Positions 43,525-53,115 are shown, counted from the first letter of the stretch. The stretch is DNA of 64,000 nucleotides from Caulobacteraceae bacterium (GCA_947478785.1 CANJXI010000008.1:1-64000), one strand, 5' to 3'. The notes: generated by a model from the sequence alone, not told the origin. Translations and numbers: made by a program.

Positions 43525-44349
43525 GTGAAATCCTCCGCCCTCATCCTCGCCGCCCTGGGCGCGCTCGCGGCTTCCCCGGCGCCGGCGGGCGAGACGGCCT
43601 GCTGGTTCGAAGGCGGCGTGGTGATCGTCCCGGCCGAGGTGATGGGCGTCGCCGGCGACTATGTGCTGGATACCGCCAGCCCGCACACCCAGCTCGCCGA
43701 GACCCAGGCGCAGGGCGCGGGCTACGCGGATACAGCGCTCTCCGGCGCGGTGCGGCTGGCTGGCTTGACCCTGCGCGGCCAGCCGGTGGCCGTGGCCGCC
43801 ATCGATCTGCGCACCGGAGTCCTGCCGACCCCGGTGGCCGGTGTGATCGGCGCCGATGTGCTGAATGGCTATGTGCTGGACGTCCGCTTCGCGCCCTGCC
43901 GGATCGGGCTCTATCGGGCGGGACATGCGCCGCCCTTCCGGTCAGGCGCCGCCCTGCCGCTCCGCTGGGTCGCCGGCCGGCCTGTGGTGACGGCCACGGT
44001 CTCCGACGGCGTCGTCACGCGCAGCGGCGGGTTCTCGCCGGGCGTCGGCGTCGACCGCGCCGTGCGGATCAGCGACGCCATGGCCCAGGTCCCCGGCGCA
44101 GCCAAGGCCATCGAGCTTTATCCCTATGGGATTCTCCAGCCCCGCCTGGCGCGGCTCGACTTTGCTGGCGCCGCGTTCATGGACCTGCCGTCAGGCTTGG
44201 TCCTCGCCGAGGACCCCGCGCTGGCCGGCCTGATCGGGGCGCCGTTGCTGTCTCGGTGGCGTCTGCGGTTCGACTTCCCCAAAGGACGCCTGCTGCTCGC
44301 ACCAGCTTCTCCTCCCCGCGGCGCGAGGAGGGAGACCGAGGGCTTCTAG
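43525..44349 (+). CDS. Secreted retropepsin-like aspartic protease candidate
   Basis: A GTG start gives 274 aa with a signal peptide (ALILAALGALAASPAPAGE). The segment YVLDTASPHTQLAETQAQ resembles the D-T/S-G/A active-site loop, although the third position is Ala. GVIGADVLNGYVLDVRF matches the following flap/strand region of single-domain periplasmic aspartic proteases. The C-terminus ([14 protein letters not shown]) is read from a repeat-like GC-rich stretch. Catalytic competence is uncertain. Confidence 0.72.
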   Translation: MKSSALILAALGALAASPAPAGETACWFEGGVVIVPAEVMGVAGDYVLDTASPHTQLAETQAQGAGYADTALSGAVRLAGLTLRGQPVAVAAIDLRTGVLPTPVAGVIGADVLNGYVLDVRFAPCRIGLYRAGHAPPFRSGAALPLRWVAGRPVVTATVSDGVVTRSGGFSPGVGVDRAVRISDAMAQVPGAAKAIELYPYGILQPRLARLDFAGAAFMDLPSGLVLAEDPALAGLIGAPLLSRWRLRFDFPKGRLLLAPASPPRGARRETEGF

Positions 44350-45200
44350 TGGGCGACGTTGCGCCAGATGCGCTTGTAGCTGAACCAGAGCAGGATCGAG
44401 AACCCGAGCAGGTAGATCATCGCGCCCAGGCCGAACTGCTTGCGCTCTTCCATCTTGGGCTCGGCGGCCCAGGCCAGGAAAGCCGAGACGTCCTTGGCCT
44501 GCTGGGCGACGGTGGAAGGACTGCCGTCGTCGAAGGTCACCTTGCCGGGCGCGAGCGGCGGCGGCATGGCGATGAAGCCGCCAACCGGAACCTTGTCTTT
44601 CGGCCCCTTCCAGAACGAGGACATGTCGCCTGGCATGTAGGGGTTGTAGTACTTGCCCGGCGGCACGGTCATGCCGGCCGGCGGGGCGTGGAAGCCCGTC
44701 AGGATCGAATAGAGATAGGCCGTGCCGCCCTCGCGGGCCTTGGCGATGACCGACAGATCGGGCGGCAGGGCGCCGCCGTTCGAGGCGCGGGCCGCCGGCT
44801 CGTTGGGGAACGGGGCCGGGAAGCGGTCGGCGGTGCCGCCGGGCCGGGTGATGGCGTCGCCGGTGTCCTGATCGATGTCCTTGATCTGGATGTCCTTGGC
44901 GAGGCTCTTCACATAGGGGTTGTCGTTCGGGTTCTTGTACTTCTCGTCGTAGAACGGCCCGCCCTTCTGACCGAGGTTGCGGAAGTACATCTGGTTCATC
45001 GCGTGGCAGGCCGAGCAGACCTCGCGATAGACCTTGTAGCCCCGTTGCAGCTGGGCCTTGTCGAATTTGCCCAGCGGCCCCTCGAATGACCAGTGCACGT
45101 CACGGGGCTCGGCCTCGGTGGTGGCGCTAAGCGCCGGCCCCGCCATCAGGGCAAGACCCAGCGCCGCGAACGCGAAAGCTTTGCGCAGCATCAGGCTCAA
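44346..45200 (-). CDS. petC: Cytochrome c1 of the bc1 complex
   Basis: A signal peptide ([18 protein letters not shown]) precedes the haem c motif [21 protein letters not shown] supplies the axial Met region. The C-terminal anchor is [22 protein letters not shown]. At 284 aa it is a normal c1, not the fused cyt b/c1 found in Bradyrhizobium. It carries electrons from the Rieske protein to a soluble or membrane cytochrome c. Its start overlaps petB by 4 bp. Confidence 0.96.
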   Translation of the reverse strand: MSLMLRKAFAFAALGLALMAGPALSATTEAEPRDVHWSFEGPLGKFDKAQLQRGYKVYREVCSACHAMNQMYFRNLGQKGGPFYDEKYKNPNDNPYVKSLAKDIQIKDIDQDTGDAITRPGGTADRFPAPFPNEPAARASNGGALPPDLSVIAKAREGGTAYLYSILTGFHAPPAGMTVPPGKYYNPYMPGDMSSFWKGPKDKVPVGGFIAMPPPLAPGKVTFDDGSPSTVAQQAKDVSAFLAWAAEPKMEERKQFGLGAMIYLLGFSILLWFSYKRIWRNVAH

Positions 45201-46516
45201 CCCCTTTTTTCAGGCGACGCCACGGCGCCGGTGGGCGTGGTGGCGGGATGCGACAGGACCGGGGCCGAGATCGATTGCGGCACCGGCAGAGGGGTCTCGG
45301 TGAGGCCCATCAGCGGGTTGATGACCCAGAAGTAGACGAAGTAGTAGAGCGCCGCGATCCGCGACAGCCACACGAAGCTGTTGAGGTTCGCGTCGCCCAG
45401 CTGCAGGCCGGCCACGCCCGGGATCACCATGTCGTCCGGGGCGTGCGCGCCGCAGAAGCCCAGGATGATGCAATCCAGCGCGAACAGGAAGAAATACAGC
45501 CGGATGGTCGGGCGGTAGCGCATGGAGCGCACCTTCGAGGTGTCCAACCAGGGCAGGACGAACAGGGTGGCTATCGCCCCGAACATCAGGATCACGCCCA
45601 TCAGCTTGTTCGGGACGGCCCGCAGGATCGCGTAGAACGGCAGCAGGTACCACTCGGGCACGATGTGGGCCGGCGTCACCAGCGGGTTGGCCTGGATGTA
45701 GTTGGCCGCGTCGCCCAGCGCGTCTGGCAGGTAGAAGACGAAGGTCGCGTAGAGGATCAGGAACACCGAAATCGCGAAGCCGTCCTTGACCGTGTAGTAC
45801 GGGTGAAACGGCACGGTGTCGTCAGGCGAGCTGACGTTCACGCCGGTCGGGTTGTTGTTCCCCGGCACGTGCAGCGCCCAGATGTGCAGGCCAACCACGC
45901 CCGCGATCATGAACGGCAGCAGGTAGTGCAGCGAGAAGAAGCGGTTCAGCGTCGGATTGTCGACCGCGAACCCGCCCCACAGCCAGGTGGTGATGGCCGG
46001 GCCCACCAGCGGGATCGCCCCGATCAGGTTGGTGATCACCACCGCCCCGTGGAAGCTCATCTGGCCCCAGGGCAGGACGTAGCCGAAGAAGGCCGTGCCG
46101 ATCATCAGGAGGTAGATCACGCAGCCCAGGATCCACAGCACCTCGCGCGGGGCCTTGTAGGAGCCGTAGTAGAGGTTGCGGAACATGTGGACGTAGACCG
46201 CCAGGAAGAACATCGACGCCCCGTTGGCGTGCATGCCCTGGATCAGCCAGCCGAAGTTCACGTCGCGCTTGATGCGCTGGACGGAGTCGAAGGCGTGATC
46301 GACGTGCGGCACATAGTGCATCGCTAGGATGATGCCGCTGACGATCTGGATGCCAAGCATCAACGCCAGGATCCCGCCGAAGGTCCACCAGTAGTTGAGG
46401 TTCTTCGGGGTCGGGAAGCTGACGATGGTGTCGCTGGCGAACCGGATGATCGGCAGCCGCGTGTCCAGCCAGCGCTCGAAGCCGGTTTTCGGCTCGTAGG
46501 TTGAGTGTCCGCTCAT
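45197..46516 (-). CDS. petB: Cytochrome b of the bc1 complex
   Basis: This 439-aa membrane protein holds the two b haems. His ligands are in [23 protein letters not shown] and [22 protein letters not shown]. The Qo-site PEWY motif is in [19 protein letters not shown]. Eight helices are visible. It is the second gene of petABC, 5 bp after petA. Confidence 0.97.
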   Translation of the reverse strand: MSGHSTYEPKTGFERWLDTRLPIIRFASDTIVSFPTPKNLNYWWTFGGILALMLGIQIVSGIILAMHYVPHVDHAFDSVQRIKRDVNFGWLIQGMHANGASMFFLAVYVHMFRNLYYGSYKAPREVLWILGCVIYLLMIGTAFFGYVLPWGQMSFHGAVVITNLIGAIPLVGPAITTWLWGGFAVDNPTLNRFFSLHYLLPFMIAGVVGLHIWALHVPGNNNPTGVNVSSPDDTVPFHPYYTVKDGFAISVFLILYATFVFYLPDALGDAANYIQANPLVTPAHIVPEWYLLPFYAILRAVPNKLMGVILMFGAIATLFVLPWLDTSKVRSMRYRPTIRLYFFLFALDCIILGFCGAHAPDDMVIPGVAGLQLGDANLNSFVWLSRIAALYYFVYFWVINPLMGLTETPLPVPQSISAPVLSHPATTPTGAVASPEKRG

Positions 46517-46521
46517 CGATG

Positions 46522-47076
46522 TCAGCCGATCTTGACCTTGGTGTCGGAAAGGAAGGCGTACGTCGGCACCTCGAGGTTCTTCGGCGCGGGACCCTTACGG
46601 ATGCGCCCGGAGGTGTCGTAGACGGAGCCGTGGCAGGGGCAGAACCAGCCGCCGTACTCGCCGCCGCCGAAGGTCGGCACGCAGCCCAGGTGGGTGCAGG
46701 TGCCCACCAGGACCAGCCAGTTCGCCTTGCCGGGCTTGTGGCGGCTCTCGTCGGTGGCCGGGTCGCGCAGGTCGGCGTGGTCGCCCTGGATCGCCTCCTG
46801 GATTTCCTTGGGCGTGCGGTTGCGCACGAAGAGCGGCTTGCCGCGCCACTTCACCACCACCTGCTGGCCGGGCTCGACCTTGGAAAGGTCGAACTCGATG
46901 GAAGCCAACGCCAGCGTGTCGCCGGCCGGGTTCATCTGGTCGATGAACGGCCAGGCGAGACCGCCGACCAGGCCGAGCGCGGCCACGCCCGCGGCGATAT
47001 GGATGAAGTCACGACGATCCGGATCGTCACCCGTGACGTGCGGATCGGGATTTGCGCCCACGACGGTGTCGGCCAC
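46522..47076 (-). CDS. petA: Rieske iron-sulfur subunit of the bc1 complex
   Basis: An N-terminal twin-Arg-like region and hydrophobic anchor ([26 protein letters not shown]) precede the periplasmic Rieske domain. The 2Fe-2S ligands are CTHLGC and CPCHGS (two Cys and two His). The length is 184 aa. It is the first gene of petABC and passes electrons from ubiquinol to cytochrome c1. Confidence 0.96.
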   Translation of the reverse strand: MADTVVGANPDPHVTGDDPDRRDFIHIAAGVAALGLVGGLAWPFIDQMNPAGDTLALASIEFDLSKVEPGQQVVVKWRGKPLFVRNRTPKEIQEAIQGDHADLRDPATDESRHKPGKANWLVLVGTCTHLGCVPTFGGGEYGGWFCPCHGSVYDTSGRIRKGPAPKNLEVPTYAFLSDTKVKIG

Positions 47077-47277
47077 CTAAAGCTACCCCTCGATATGAGC
47101 CCCCGAACGAGACGGGGCGCCCAGCTTTTGGACCCTTCCAGACGCTCTGGTAAGGGCTTTATCGTCACGGCAGGCGAGCGCACGACGCACGAACCGGAAA
47201 TGCCTGCGAAGCTTCGCGCCTGCGGTTCCTTGATTCGTCTATCAGAGCCCGGTCCAACCCCTCGCGGATCGCTTAGA

Positions 47278-47745
47278 ATGCGTTTGGCCCTTTTTCAACC
47301 GGACATTCCGCAAAACCTCGGCGCGGCGCTTAGGCTGGGCGCCTGTCTGAGCGTGCCGGTGGACGTCATCGAGCCCTGCGGCTTCCCGCTTTCCGACCGC
47401 GACATGCGCCGCGCGGCGATGGATTACGCCGAGCGCGCCCTGGTGAAACGGCACCGCGGCTGGGCCGATTTTCTCGCCTCGCCTGAGCGCGCGGCGGGGC
47501 GCCTGCTGCTTTTCACGACGCGCGGGGCGGAACATTTCCACCGCTTTTCCTACCGGACCGGCGACATCCTGCTGTTTGGCCGCGAGAGCGCCGGGGTCCC
47601 CGAGGACGTCCATGCGGCGGCCGATGCGCGGCTGACCATCCCTCTGGCGGCGGGCGCCCGGTCGCTGAACCTGGTCACTGCCGCGGCGATCGCACTGGCC
47701 GAGGCGTTGCGCCAGACGGATGGATTTCCTAAGCCCGCCCCATGA
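47278..47745 (+). CDS. trmL: tRNA (cytidine/uridine-34 2'-O)-methyltransferase
   Basis: This 155-aa SPOUT enzyme methylates the wobble ribose of tRNA-Leu. Signatures are LFQPDIPQNLGAALRLGACL, LLLFTTRGAEHFHRFSYRTGDILLFGRESAGVP (the knot) and LTIPLAAGARSLNLVTAAAIALAEAL. The ATG at 47278 is the family start; the ORF-track extension to 46501 runs antisense through petA. A tRNA-Leu(CAA), a plausible substrate, is encoded at 593-676. It overlaps hemF by 4 bp. Confidence 0.93.
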   Translation: MRLALFQPDIPQNLGAALRLGACLSVPVDVIEPCGFPLSDRDMRRAAMDYAERALVKRHRGWADFLASPERAAGRLLLFTTRGAEHFHRFSYRTGDILLFGRESAGVPEDVHAAADARLTIPLAAGARSLNLVTAAAIALAEALRQTDGFPKPAP

Positions 47746-48635
47746 CCATGCCCTCCGAACCCGGCCTGCCGCCTGAGATCCTGGAGCGCCGCACCCGCGC
47801 CAAGGCCTGGTTCGAGGCGCTGCAGACGCGGATCATCGCCGAGCTGGAGGCCCTGGAGGACGAGGCCTCGCCGGAACTCTATCCAGAACCGCCAGGCCGT
47901 TTCGAACTGAAGCCCTGGACCCGCGAGACCGGAGTGGGCGGCGGTGTGGGGGCCTTCCTGCGCGGGCGGCTGTTCGAAAAGGCCGCGGTCCACACCTCCG
48001 CCGCCCTCGCCCGCTTTTCGCCCGCCATGGCCGCGACCATGCCCGGCGCCGACAAGGACCCGTCCTACGTCTCGGCCAGCATCAGCCTGATCGTCCACCC
48101 GCGCAGCCCGCGCGTGCCGACCGTGCACATGAACACCCGCTTCCTCTCCACCGCGCAGAGCTGGTTCGGCGGCGGCGCCGACCTGACCCCCATGGTGGAC
48201 GAGCAGCGCAGCCAGGAGGCCGACGACGCCGTGTTGTTCCACGGCGCGCTGCAGGCCGCCTGCGACGCCCACGACCCCGACTGGCACGCCAAATACAAAG
48301 CCTGGTGCGACGAATATTTCTTCCTGCCGCACCGGAGCGAGACCCGCGGGGTCGGCGGCATCTTCTACGACCAGCACAACTCCGGCGACTTCGACAAGGA
48401 CTTCGCCTTCACCCGCGACGTCGGCGAGGCGTTCCTGGGCGCCTACCCGAAGATCGTCCGCCACCGGATGAGCGAGCCCTGGACCGACGAGGACCGCGCC
48501 CAGCAACTGGTCCGCCGCGGTCGCTATGTGGAGTTCAACCTGCTCTACGACCGGGGCACCATGTTCGGCCTCAAGGCCGGCGGCAACATCGAGACGATCC
48601 TCAGTTCCATGCCGCCGATGGTGGCCTGGCCCTAG
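47742..48635 (+). CDS. hemF: Oxygen-dependent coproporphyrinogen III oxidase
   Basis: This 297-aa enzyme converts coproporphyrinogen III to protoporphyrinogen IX in haem synthesis. Recognisable parts are SISLIVHPRSPRVPTVHMNTRFL, WFGGGADLTPMV, RGVGGIFYDQHNSGDFDKDFAFTRDVGEAFL and RRGRYVEFNLLYDRGTMFGLKAGGNIETILSSMPP. Its place by petABC links haem supply to cytochrome assembly. Being O2-dependent, it will need another route (hemN) if the cell grows anaerobically. Confidence 0.96.
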   Translation: MTMPSEPGLPPEILERRTRAKAWFEALQTRIIAELEALEDEASPELYPEPPGRFELKPWTRETGVGGGVGAFLRGRLFEKAAVHTSAALARFSPAMAATMPGADKDPSYVSASISLIVHPRSPRVPTVHMNTRFLSTAQSWFGGGADLTPMVDEQRSQEADDAVLFHGALQAACDAHDPDWHAKYKAWCDEYFFLPHRSETRGVGGIFYDQHNSGDFDKDFAFTRDVGEAFLGAYPKIVRHRMSEPWTDEDRAQQLVRRGRYVEFNLLYDRGTMFGLKAGGNIETILSSMPPMVAWP

Positions 48636-48675
48636 GCGAGCTAGCGTGCCCGCCAACAGAAACCGGAGTCCGCCC

Positions 48676-49146
48676 ATGAAAATCCTGTTCGCCCTGACAG
48701 GCGCCTGCGCCCTGCTCCTCGCCCCGGGCGCCTATGCGGGAGACGCCGGCGTCGAGACGGTGATCCACCAGTTCAACGACGCCTTCAACAAGGGTGATGT
48801 GGCCGCCGCCAGGGCGCTGCACGTCGCCGCGCCGATCATCGCAGACGAGCCCGCGCCGCACCTTTGGAGCGGGCCCAAGGCGTTCGACAACTGGCTGGCC
48901 GACCTGGGGAAGGAAGAGGCCGCCCAGGGCAAGACCGAGGGGACCGTCGCCATCGGCGCGCCGACCCGCGAAGTCGTCTCCGGCGACCGCGCCTATGTGA
49001 TCGTACCGTCCACCTACACCTTCAAGCAGAAGGGCAAGACGCTGCGCGAGGTGGCCCAGATGACCTTCGTGCTAGCCAAGGAGCCCTCCGGCTGGAAGAT
49101 CGCCGCCTGGACCTGGACCGGCCCGGAGGGGACGCCCGTCAACTGA
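48676..49146 (+). CDS. Secreted SnoaL/NTF2-like protein
   Basis: The ATG at 48676 gives a 156-aa protein with a clean signal peptide (ILFALTGACALLLAPGAYAG). The fold reads as NTF2-like: VETVIHQFNDAFNKGDVAAARALH and a C-terminal sheet ending FVLAKEPSGWKIAAWTWTGPEG. No catalytic residues can be assigned. It overlaps the convergent amidotransferase gene by 8 bp. Confidence 0.85.
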   Translation: MKILFALTGACALLLAPGAYAGDAGVETVIHQFNDAFNKGDVAAARALHVAAPIIADEPAPHLWSGPKAFDNWLADLGKEEAAQGKTEGTVAIGAPTREVVSGDRAYVIVPSTYTFKQKGKTLREVAQMTFVLAKEPSGWKIAAWTWTGPEGTPVN

Positions 49147-49855
49147 CACCCGCCAGGAACGCCCTGATCCAGCCGCCGACCCGCGCCCGGTCGTCGGGGC
49201 CGGCGTAGCTGGCGATGGCGACGTCGGCCTGGGCGTCGGTGTAGACCTTGCCGCGCCGGACCTCGATGAGGGCCTTGGCGTAGGCGGGCTCGAATTCCGG
49301 GTGGAGCTGCATGGAGATCGCCCGCTGGTCGGTCCAGGCCAACGCGCCCATGGGCGTGAAGTCGCTGGCGGCGATCACTTCCGCGCCGGGCGGCAGTTCC
49401 ACCACCTGGTCCTGGTGTGAACCCGGAAGGCGAAAGGGCGTGGCGGCGTCCATCCAGGGCTGGGGTTTGAGCACCCGGTATTCCTGTTCGCCCAGGCCCC
49501 AGCCCCTGGGCGACTTGATGACCTTGCCGCCGAAGGCCTGGGCCATCAACTGGTGGCCGAAACACACGCCGACCAGCGCCGCCTTGCGCATTGCCGATCG
49601 GAGGAAATCCTCCGTGGGCGCGATCCAAGGCAGGTCCTCATAGGCGCCGGCAGACGAGCCGGTCACAAGGTAGGCGTCGCAGGCGCCCGCGCTGTCCGGC
49701 AGTTCGCCCTCGTCCGCCGCATAGACTCGGTAGTAGTAGGTCTCCGGCCCCAGCAGGCGGATGAACATCTCCGGATAGGTCCCGAAGAGCGGAATCGCCG
49801 GGGTCGGCGGCCGCCCGGTCTTCAGTATGCCCAGTCGGAGGCGCGGCGCGCTCAC
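49139..49855 (-). CDS. Class I glutamine amidotransferase-like protein
   Basis: This 238-aa stand-alone GATase1 domain has AYLVTGSSAGAYEDLPWI, the nucleophile elbow ALVGVCFGHQLMAQAFGG (Cys) and the His in SMQLHPEFEPAYAKALIE. It resembles GMP-synthase-like amidotransferases or gamma-glutamyl peptidases acting on small amides. It is coupled to cca (4-bp overlap). Confidence 0.9.
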   Translation of the reverse strand: MSAPRLRLGILKTGRPPTPAIPLFGTYPEMFIRLLGPETYYYRVYAADEGELPDSAGACDAYLVTGSSAGAYEDLPWIAPTEDFLRSAMRKAALVGVCFGHQLMAQAFGGKVIKSPRGWGLGEQEYRVLKPQPWMDAATPFRLPGSHQDQVVELPPGAEVIAASDFTPMGALAWTDQRAISMQLHPEFEPAYAKALIEVRRGKVYTDAQADVAIASYAGPDDRARVGGWIRAFLAGVS

Positions 49856-51078
49856 GACGCCGTCCCCTGGACCACGGACGCCAGCTTCTGGAGGAGCGAC
49901 GGGCGGTCAGGGGCGAAGTCGCTGGCGATCCACCAGGCCTCCACCTCGCCCAGCGCCTTGCCCACCAGCGGCCCCTTGGGAACGCCCGCCGCCAGGACGT
50001 CCTGGCCGTCGAGGGGGAAAACCGGCGCCGTCCAGCCGTCGCCCTGCGCCAGCACGTCGCGCCAACGGGCCGCGCCCTCGCCGTCACGAGCCCAGGCGAG
50101 CCTGGCCCGATCCCGGAAGACAGCAGGCCTCAAGCGATAGACGCATTCCCGGATATCCCGCGGACCCATCGTGCTCGTCAGTCCAGGCGTCGGCGCCAGG
50201 GCCGCGGCCAGACGATCGCGGTCAGCGTTGGAGAGTCGCAACCCTGTCGCCACCTGGATGGCCGCCGCCGGGTCATCCGGCAGCAGGGCGGCCAGCCGCA
50301 ACACCGCGTCGCCGGCGATGCCGACGAGGGCCGCGAAACGCGCCAGGTCGGCTGGCGCGGGCAGCACGACCGCCAGGACGCCGGTCCGGTCCATCAGGTC
50401 CACGGCCGCGCGCGGATCGGGCGCCGCCAGCAGCTTGAGGAACTCCCGCGAGATCCGCTCGGCCGAGAGGCTCGCCACGTTCGCCTTCAGCGCCGCGCAG
50501 GCGGCGCTCGCCGCGGCGTCCGGCGGACCCTTGCCGTACCAGGCCAGAAACCGGAAGAACCGCAGGATGCGCAGGGCGTCCTCGGCGATCCGCTGCTCCG
50601 GCTCGCCCACGAAGACGATGCGCCCAGCCCGGCAGTCGGCGGCTCCATGGCCGGTGGGGTCGAAGATCACCCCGTCGCGCTGCGCGTAGAGCGCATTCAG
50701 CGTGAAGTCGCGCCGACGGGCGTCCCCCAGCCAGTCGTCGGTGAAGGCCACAACGGCGCGGCGGCCGTCGGTGCTCACGTCCCGCCGCAGCGTGGTGATC
50801 TCGAAGGGCTTGCCGCCCGAGACGGCGGTGACCGTGCCGTGCTCGACGCCGGTGGGGACAGCCTTGAGCCCGGCGGCCTTCAGGGCGGCGATCGTCTGGT
50901 CGGGAGTCAGCCGCGTGGCGATGTCGATGTCGTCCACGGGCTGGCCCAGCAGGGTGTTGCGCACGCAGCCGCCGACGAAACGGGCGCAATCCGGCCCGCC
51001 GGCCGCCTCCAGCGCGTCCAGCACCGCGGCCGTCGGCGGAGCGGCGATCCAGGGGGCTCCGCCAAGATTTCCGCTCAC
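49852..51078 (-). CDS. cca: CCA tRNA nucleotidyltransferase
   Basis: It adds or repairs the 3' CCA of tRNAs. The nucleotidyltransferase head is ARFVGGCVRNTLLGQPVDDIDIATRLTPDQ. Then come TVTAVSGGKPFEITTLRRDVSTDGRRAVV, the DWLGDARRRDFTLNALY motif and the RNA-binding RIAEDALRILRFFRFLAWYG. GTG 51078 (408 aa) is chosen because it overlaps the upstream stop by 4 bp; the ORF-track extension has shadow composition. tRNA-Leu in this window already encodes its CCA. Confidence 0.94.
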   Translation of the reverse strand: MSGNLGGAPWIAAPPTAAVLDALEAAGGPDCARFVGGCVRNTLLGQPVDDIDIATRLTPDQTIAALKAAGLKAVPTGVEHGTVTAVSGGKPFEITTLRRDVSTDGRRAVVAFTDDWLGDARRRDFTLNALYAQRDGVIFDPTGHGAADCRAGRIVFVGEPEQRIAEDALRILRFFRFLAWYGKGPPDAAASAACAALKANVASLSAERISREFLKLLAAPDPRAAVDLMDRTGVLAVVLPAPADLARFAALVGIAGDAVLRLAALLPDDPAAAIQVATGLRLSNADRDRLAAALAPTPGLTSTMGPRDIRECVYRLRPAVFRDRARLAWARDGEGAARWRDVLAQGDGWTAPVFPLDGQDVLAAGVPKGPLVGKALGEVEAWWIASDFAPDRPSLLQKLASVVQGTAS

Positions 51079-51341
51079 GGGATCTTCTCGAGGCGGCCGG
51101 GGGTGACCGCGCCACTCGGCGTCACCTCGCCCGGCACATAGTGCTCGCCCCGGGTGTCGCGATGGAAGGCGCCGCCCGCGAGCAGCGACAGGCCGACCAG
51201 GATCGCGCCGGCCGCGAACAACCAGGCGAACGGCGTCGATCCCATCTCGCGCCCGGAGCGCCGCGCCCTGGCGCGCCACACGAACCAGACCACGAACGGC
51301 GCGGCCACCAGGGCCGCCCGCAGGATCAGCACCCTAAGCAA
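51075..51341 (-). CDS. DUF6111-like small membrane protein
   Basis: This 88-aa protein has two helices (VLILRAALVAAPFVVWFVW and FAWLFAAGAILVGLSLLAGG) and a short periplasmic tail HYVPGEVTPSGAVTPG. It overlaps the Nudix gene (8 bp) and cca (4 bp). The same order is usual in alphaproteobacteria. Function is unknown. Confidence 0.82.
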   Translation of the reverse strand: MLRVLILRAALVAAPFVVWFVWRARARRSGREMGSTPFAWLFAAGAILVGLSLLAGGAFHRDTRGEHYVPGEVTPSGAVTPGRLEKIP

Positions 51342-51981
51342 CGGCCGCCCCGTACAGCCGCTCGTAGAGGATTCTCAGCATGCCCGCCGTGGCCCCCCAG
51401 ATGTGCTGATCGGCGTGAGTCATGCTGTAGAACCGGCGGACCTGGCCGGTGGGCAGCTCGCGCTCGTGCTGCACATAGTTGGCGGGATCCATCAGGAAGC
51501 CGAAGGGCGTTTCGAATATCTCGGCCACTTCGTCTGGGTTGGGTTCCAGGGTGAACCCCTCCCGCACGAAGCCCACCACGGGCGTGATCAGATAGCCCGT
51601 TCCCGTGCGGTACGGCGTCGACAGGCCGATCAACCGCACGAACTCCGGATGAAGGCCGATCTCCTCGTGGGCCTCCCGAAGCGCAGTCTGCCAGGCGGTC
51701 TCGCCCGGATCGCGCCGGCCGCCCGGCAGCGCCACCTCGCCGGTGTGCCGGCGCATGGTGTCGGCCCGCCGGGTGAGGATCACCGATAGGCCGTGGTCGC
51801 GCTCGACCAGCGCCACCAGCACCGACGCCGGCGTCGGCGGCTTGTCGGATGGCCAGGTCCAGCCGGGATTGAGATCGAAGTCGGAGCCGGTCACCCCATC
51901 GACCGCCTCCCGCTCCTCAAGGGGATCGAGATGGCGGCCGATCCAATCGCTCAGGTCGTCGGGCGAGCCCTGGGGAGTCAC
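51334..51981 (-). CDS. Nudix hydrolase, CoA pyrophosphatase type
   Basis: The Nudix box GGRRDPGETAWQTALREAHEEIG is complete. The N-terminal side VILTRRADTMRRHTGEVALPGG matches the NuCoA extension of CoA-diphosphatases. The length is 215 aa. It likely trims CoA or acyl-CoA to phosphopantetheine and 3',5'-ADP. It is coupled to DUF1285 upstream and DUF6111 downstream. Confidence 0.9.
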   Translation of the reverse strand: MTPQGSPDDLSDWIGRHLDPLEEREAVDGVTGSDFDLNPGWTWPSDKPPTPASVLVALVERDHGLSVILTRRADTMRRHTGEVALPGGRRDPGETAWQTALREAHEEIGLHPEFVRLIGLSTPYRTGTGYLITPVVGFVREGFTLEPNPDEVAEIFETPFGFLMDPANYVQHERELPTGQVRRFYSMTHADQHIWGATAGMLRILYERLYGAAVA

Positions 51982-52547
51982 AGCCGGTGCGCTCCGGCGG
52001 GACCCACCGGGAACCAGGCGCCGTTCGAGACGATCCCCAGCGTCGGGCCCTGCGGCGTCTGCCGCTCCTCGGCCATCTCCACCAGTTCGTAGAACACCGG
52101 CCGGGCGATCAGCGCCTCCAGTCCGCGCCGGACGTGGACATAGGGGCGAGGCTCGCCGTCGTCGCCCTGAGCCACCCGGATTTCGTGCTCCGGCCCGGCC
52201 TCGACCTCGTCTCCGACATTGGTGAGAAACCGCAGCGCCTCGCCCACGCGGTCGACGCGCACGGCGATGAATGGGGCGTCCTCCACGGTGATCCGCATCT
52301 TCTCGACCGGGGTGACCAGGTGGAAGCCGTCGGGATCCTTGCGCAGGACGGTGGAGAACAGCCGCACCAGGGCTTCGCGGCCGATCGGCGAGCCCTCATG
52401 GAACCACAGGCCGTCCTTGCGGATGACGATGTCGATGTCGCCGCAGTGCGCGGGGTTCCACAGGTGCACCGGCGGCAGGCCGCGACCCGGCGCCTGGGCT
52501 TTCACCGCCGCGATCACCCCATCCAGTCCGGTTTTGCCGTCCGCCAT
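51978..52547 (-). CDS. DUF1285 domain-containing protein
   Basis: This 189-aa cytosolic protein shows the DUF1285 pattern: PPVHLWNPAHCGDIDIVIRKDGLWFHEGSPIGREALVRLFSTVLRKDPDGFHLVTPVEKMRITVEDAPF. The biochemical role is unknown. It heads the overlapping run DUF1285, Nudix, DUF6111, cca, amidotransferase, all on the minus strand. Confidence 0.9.
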   Translation of the reverse strand: MADGKTGLDGVIAAVKAQAPGRGLPPVHLWNPAHCGDIDIVIRKDGLWFHEGSPIGREALVRLFSTVLRKDPDGFHLVTPVEKMRITVEDAPFIAVRVDRVGEALRFLTNVGDEVEAGPEHEIRVAQGDDGEPRPYVHVRRGLEALIARPVFYELVEMAEERQTPQGPTLGIVSNGAWFPVGPAGAHRL

Positions 52548-52605
52548 CGCTCAAGGGTAGGCGGCGCGCGGGTTCGCCTCAAGCGACGAAGCCAGGGCGA
52601 CCCGC

Positions 52606-53115
52606 TTAACGTGGCCCCACGGCGCCGGCCAGCGCCGCCGAGCGGCCCAGCGCGCGCACCAGCACACGACGCTGATCCACGGGTCCCGGCATGATCACCC
52701 GCCTTCCGAGTTCGGCGGCGAACCCCAGCCGGCCAAAATAGGCTTCGTCGCCGACCAGTACGACGTGAGTTTCGCCCGCCGCCTCGGCCGCCTCGCAGGC
52801 CCGCGCGATCAGGCGCGCGCCGAAGCCGGCGCTGCGCTCGCCTTCCTCCACCGCGAAGGGACCGAGGAACGCCGCCGGCTGGCCACCGACGCGGATCCGC
52901 CACATGCGGGCCAGGCCCAGGAGGCGCTCGCCCGCCCAGGCGCACATGGAGAGCTCCGGCGCGAAGGCCGCGAACTCCCGCACGCGCTCGGAGGCCTTGG
53001 TGAAACGCCCCGGCCCGAAGGCGCGGTCGATAAGGGCTTCGGCGAGGTGCGCGTCCCGTGGCCGCTCGGGTTCGAGGGTAAGCAGCGGGGTCGGCGTGGC
53101 GGGCTCGAGGGACAT
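52606..53115 (-). CDS. GNAT family N-acetyltransferase
   Basis: This 169-aa protein has the GNAT layout: an N-terminal helix (DAHLAEALIDRAFGPGRF), LGLARMWRIRVGGQPAAFLGPFAV, the acetyl-CoA loop GERSAGFGARLIARACEAA and the end strand HVVLVGDEAYFGRLGF. A second in-frame ATG at 53130 would add five residues. The substrate is unknown. Confidence 0.85.
   Translation of the reverse strand: MSLEPATPTPLLTLEPERPRDAHLAEALIDRAFGPGRFTKASERVREFAAFAPELSMCAWAGERLLGLARMWRIRVGGQPAAFLGPFAVEEGERSAGFGARLIARACEAAEAAGETHVVLVGDEAYFGRLGFAAELGRRVIMPGPVDQRRVLVRALGRSAALAGAVGPR

Noticed and set aside
44311-44345. CTCCTC/GAGGAG inverted repeat at the end of the protease-like gene
   Set aside because: Short, without a T-run and inside the coding frame. 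Not enough for a terminator or repeat call.
47206-47217. GCGAAGCTTCGC palindrome before trmL
   Set aside because: A short GC-rich palindrome with no second copy nearby; it may be chance.
46501-47277. long N-terminal extension of trmL
   Set aside because: It is antisense to petA and lacks family similarity; TrmL begins at the ATG at 47278.
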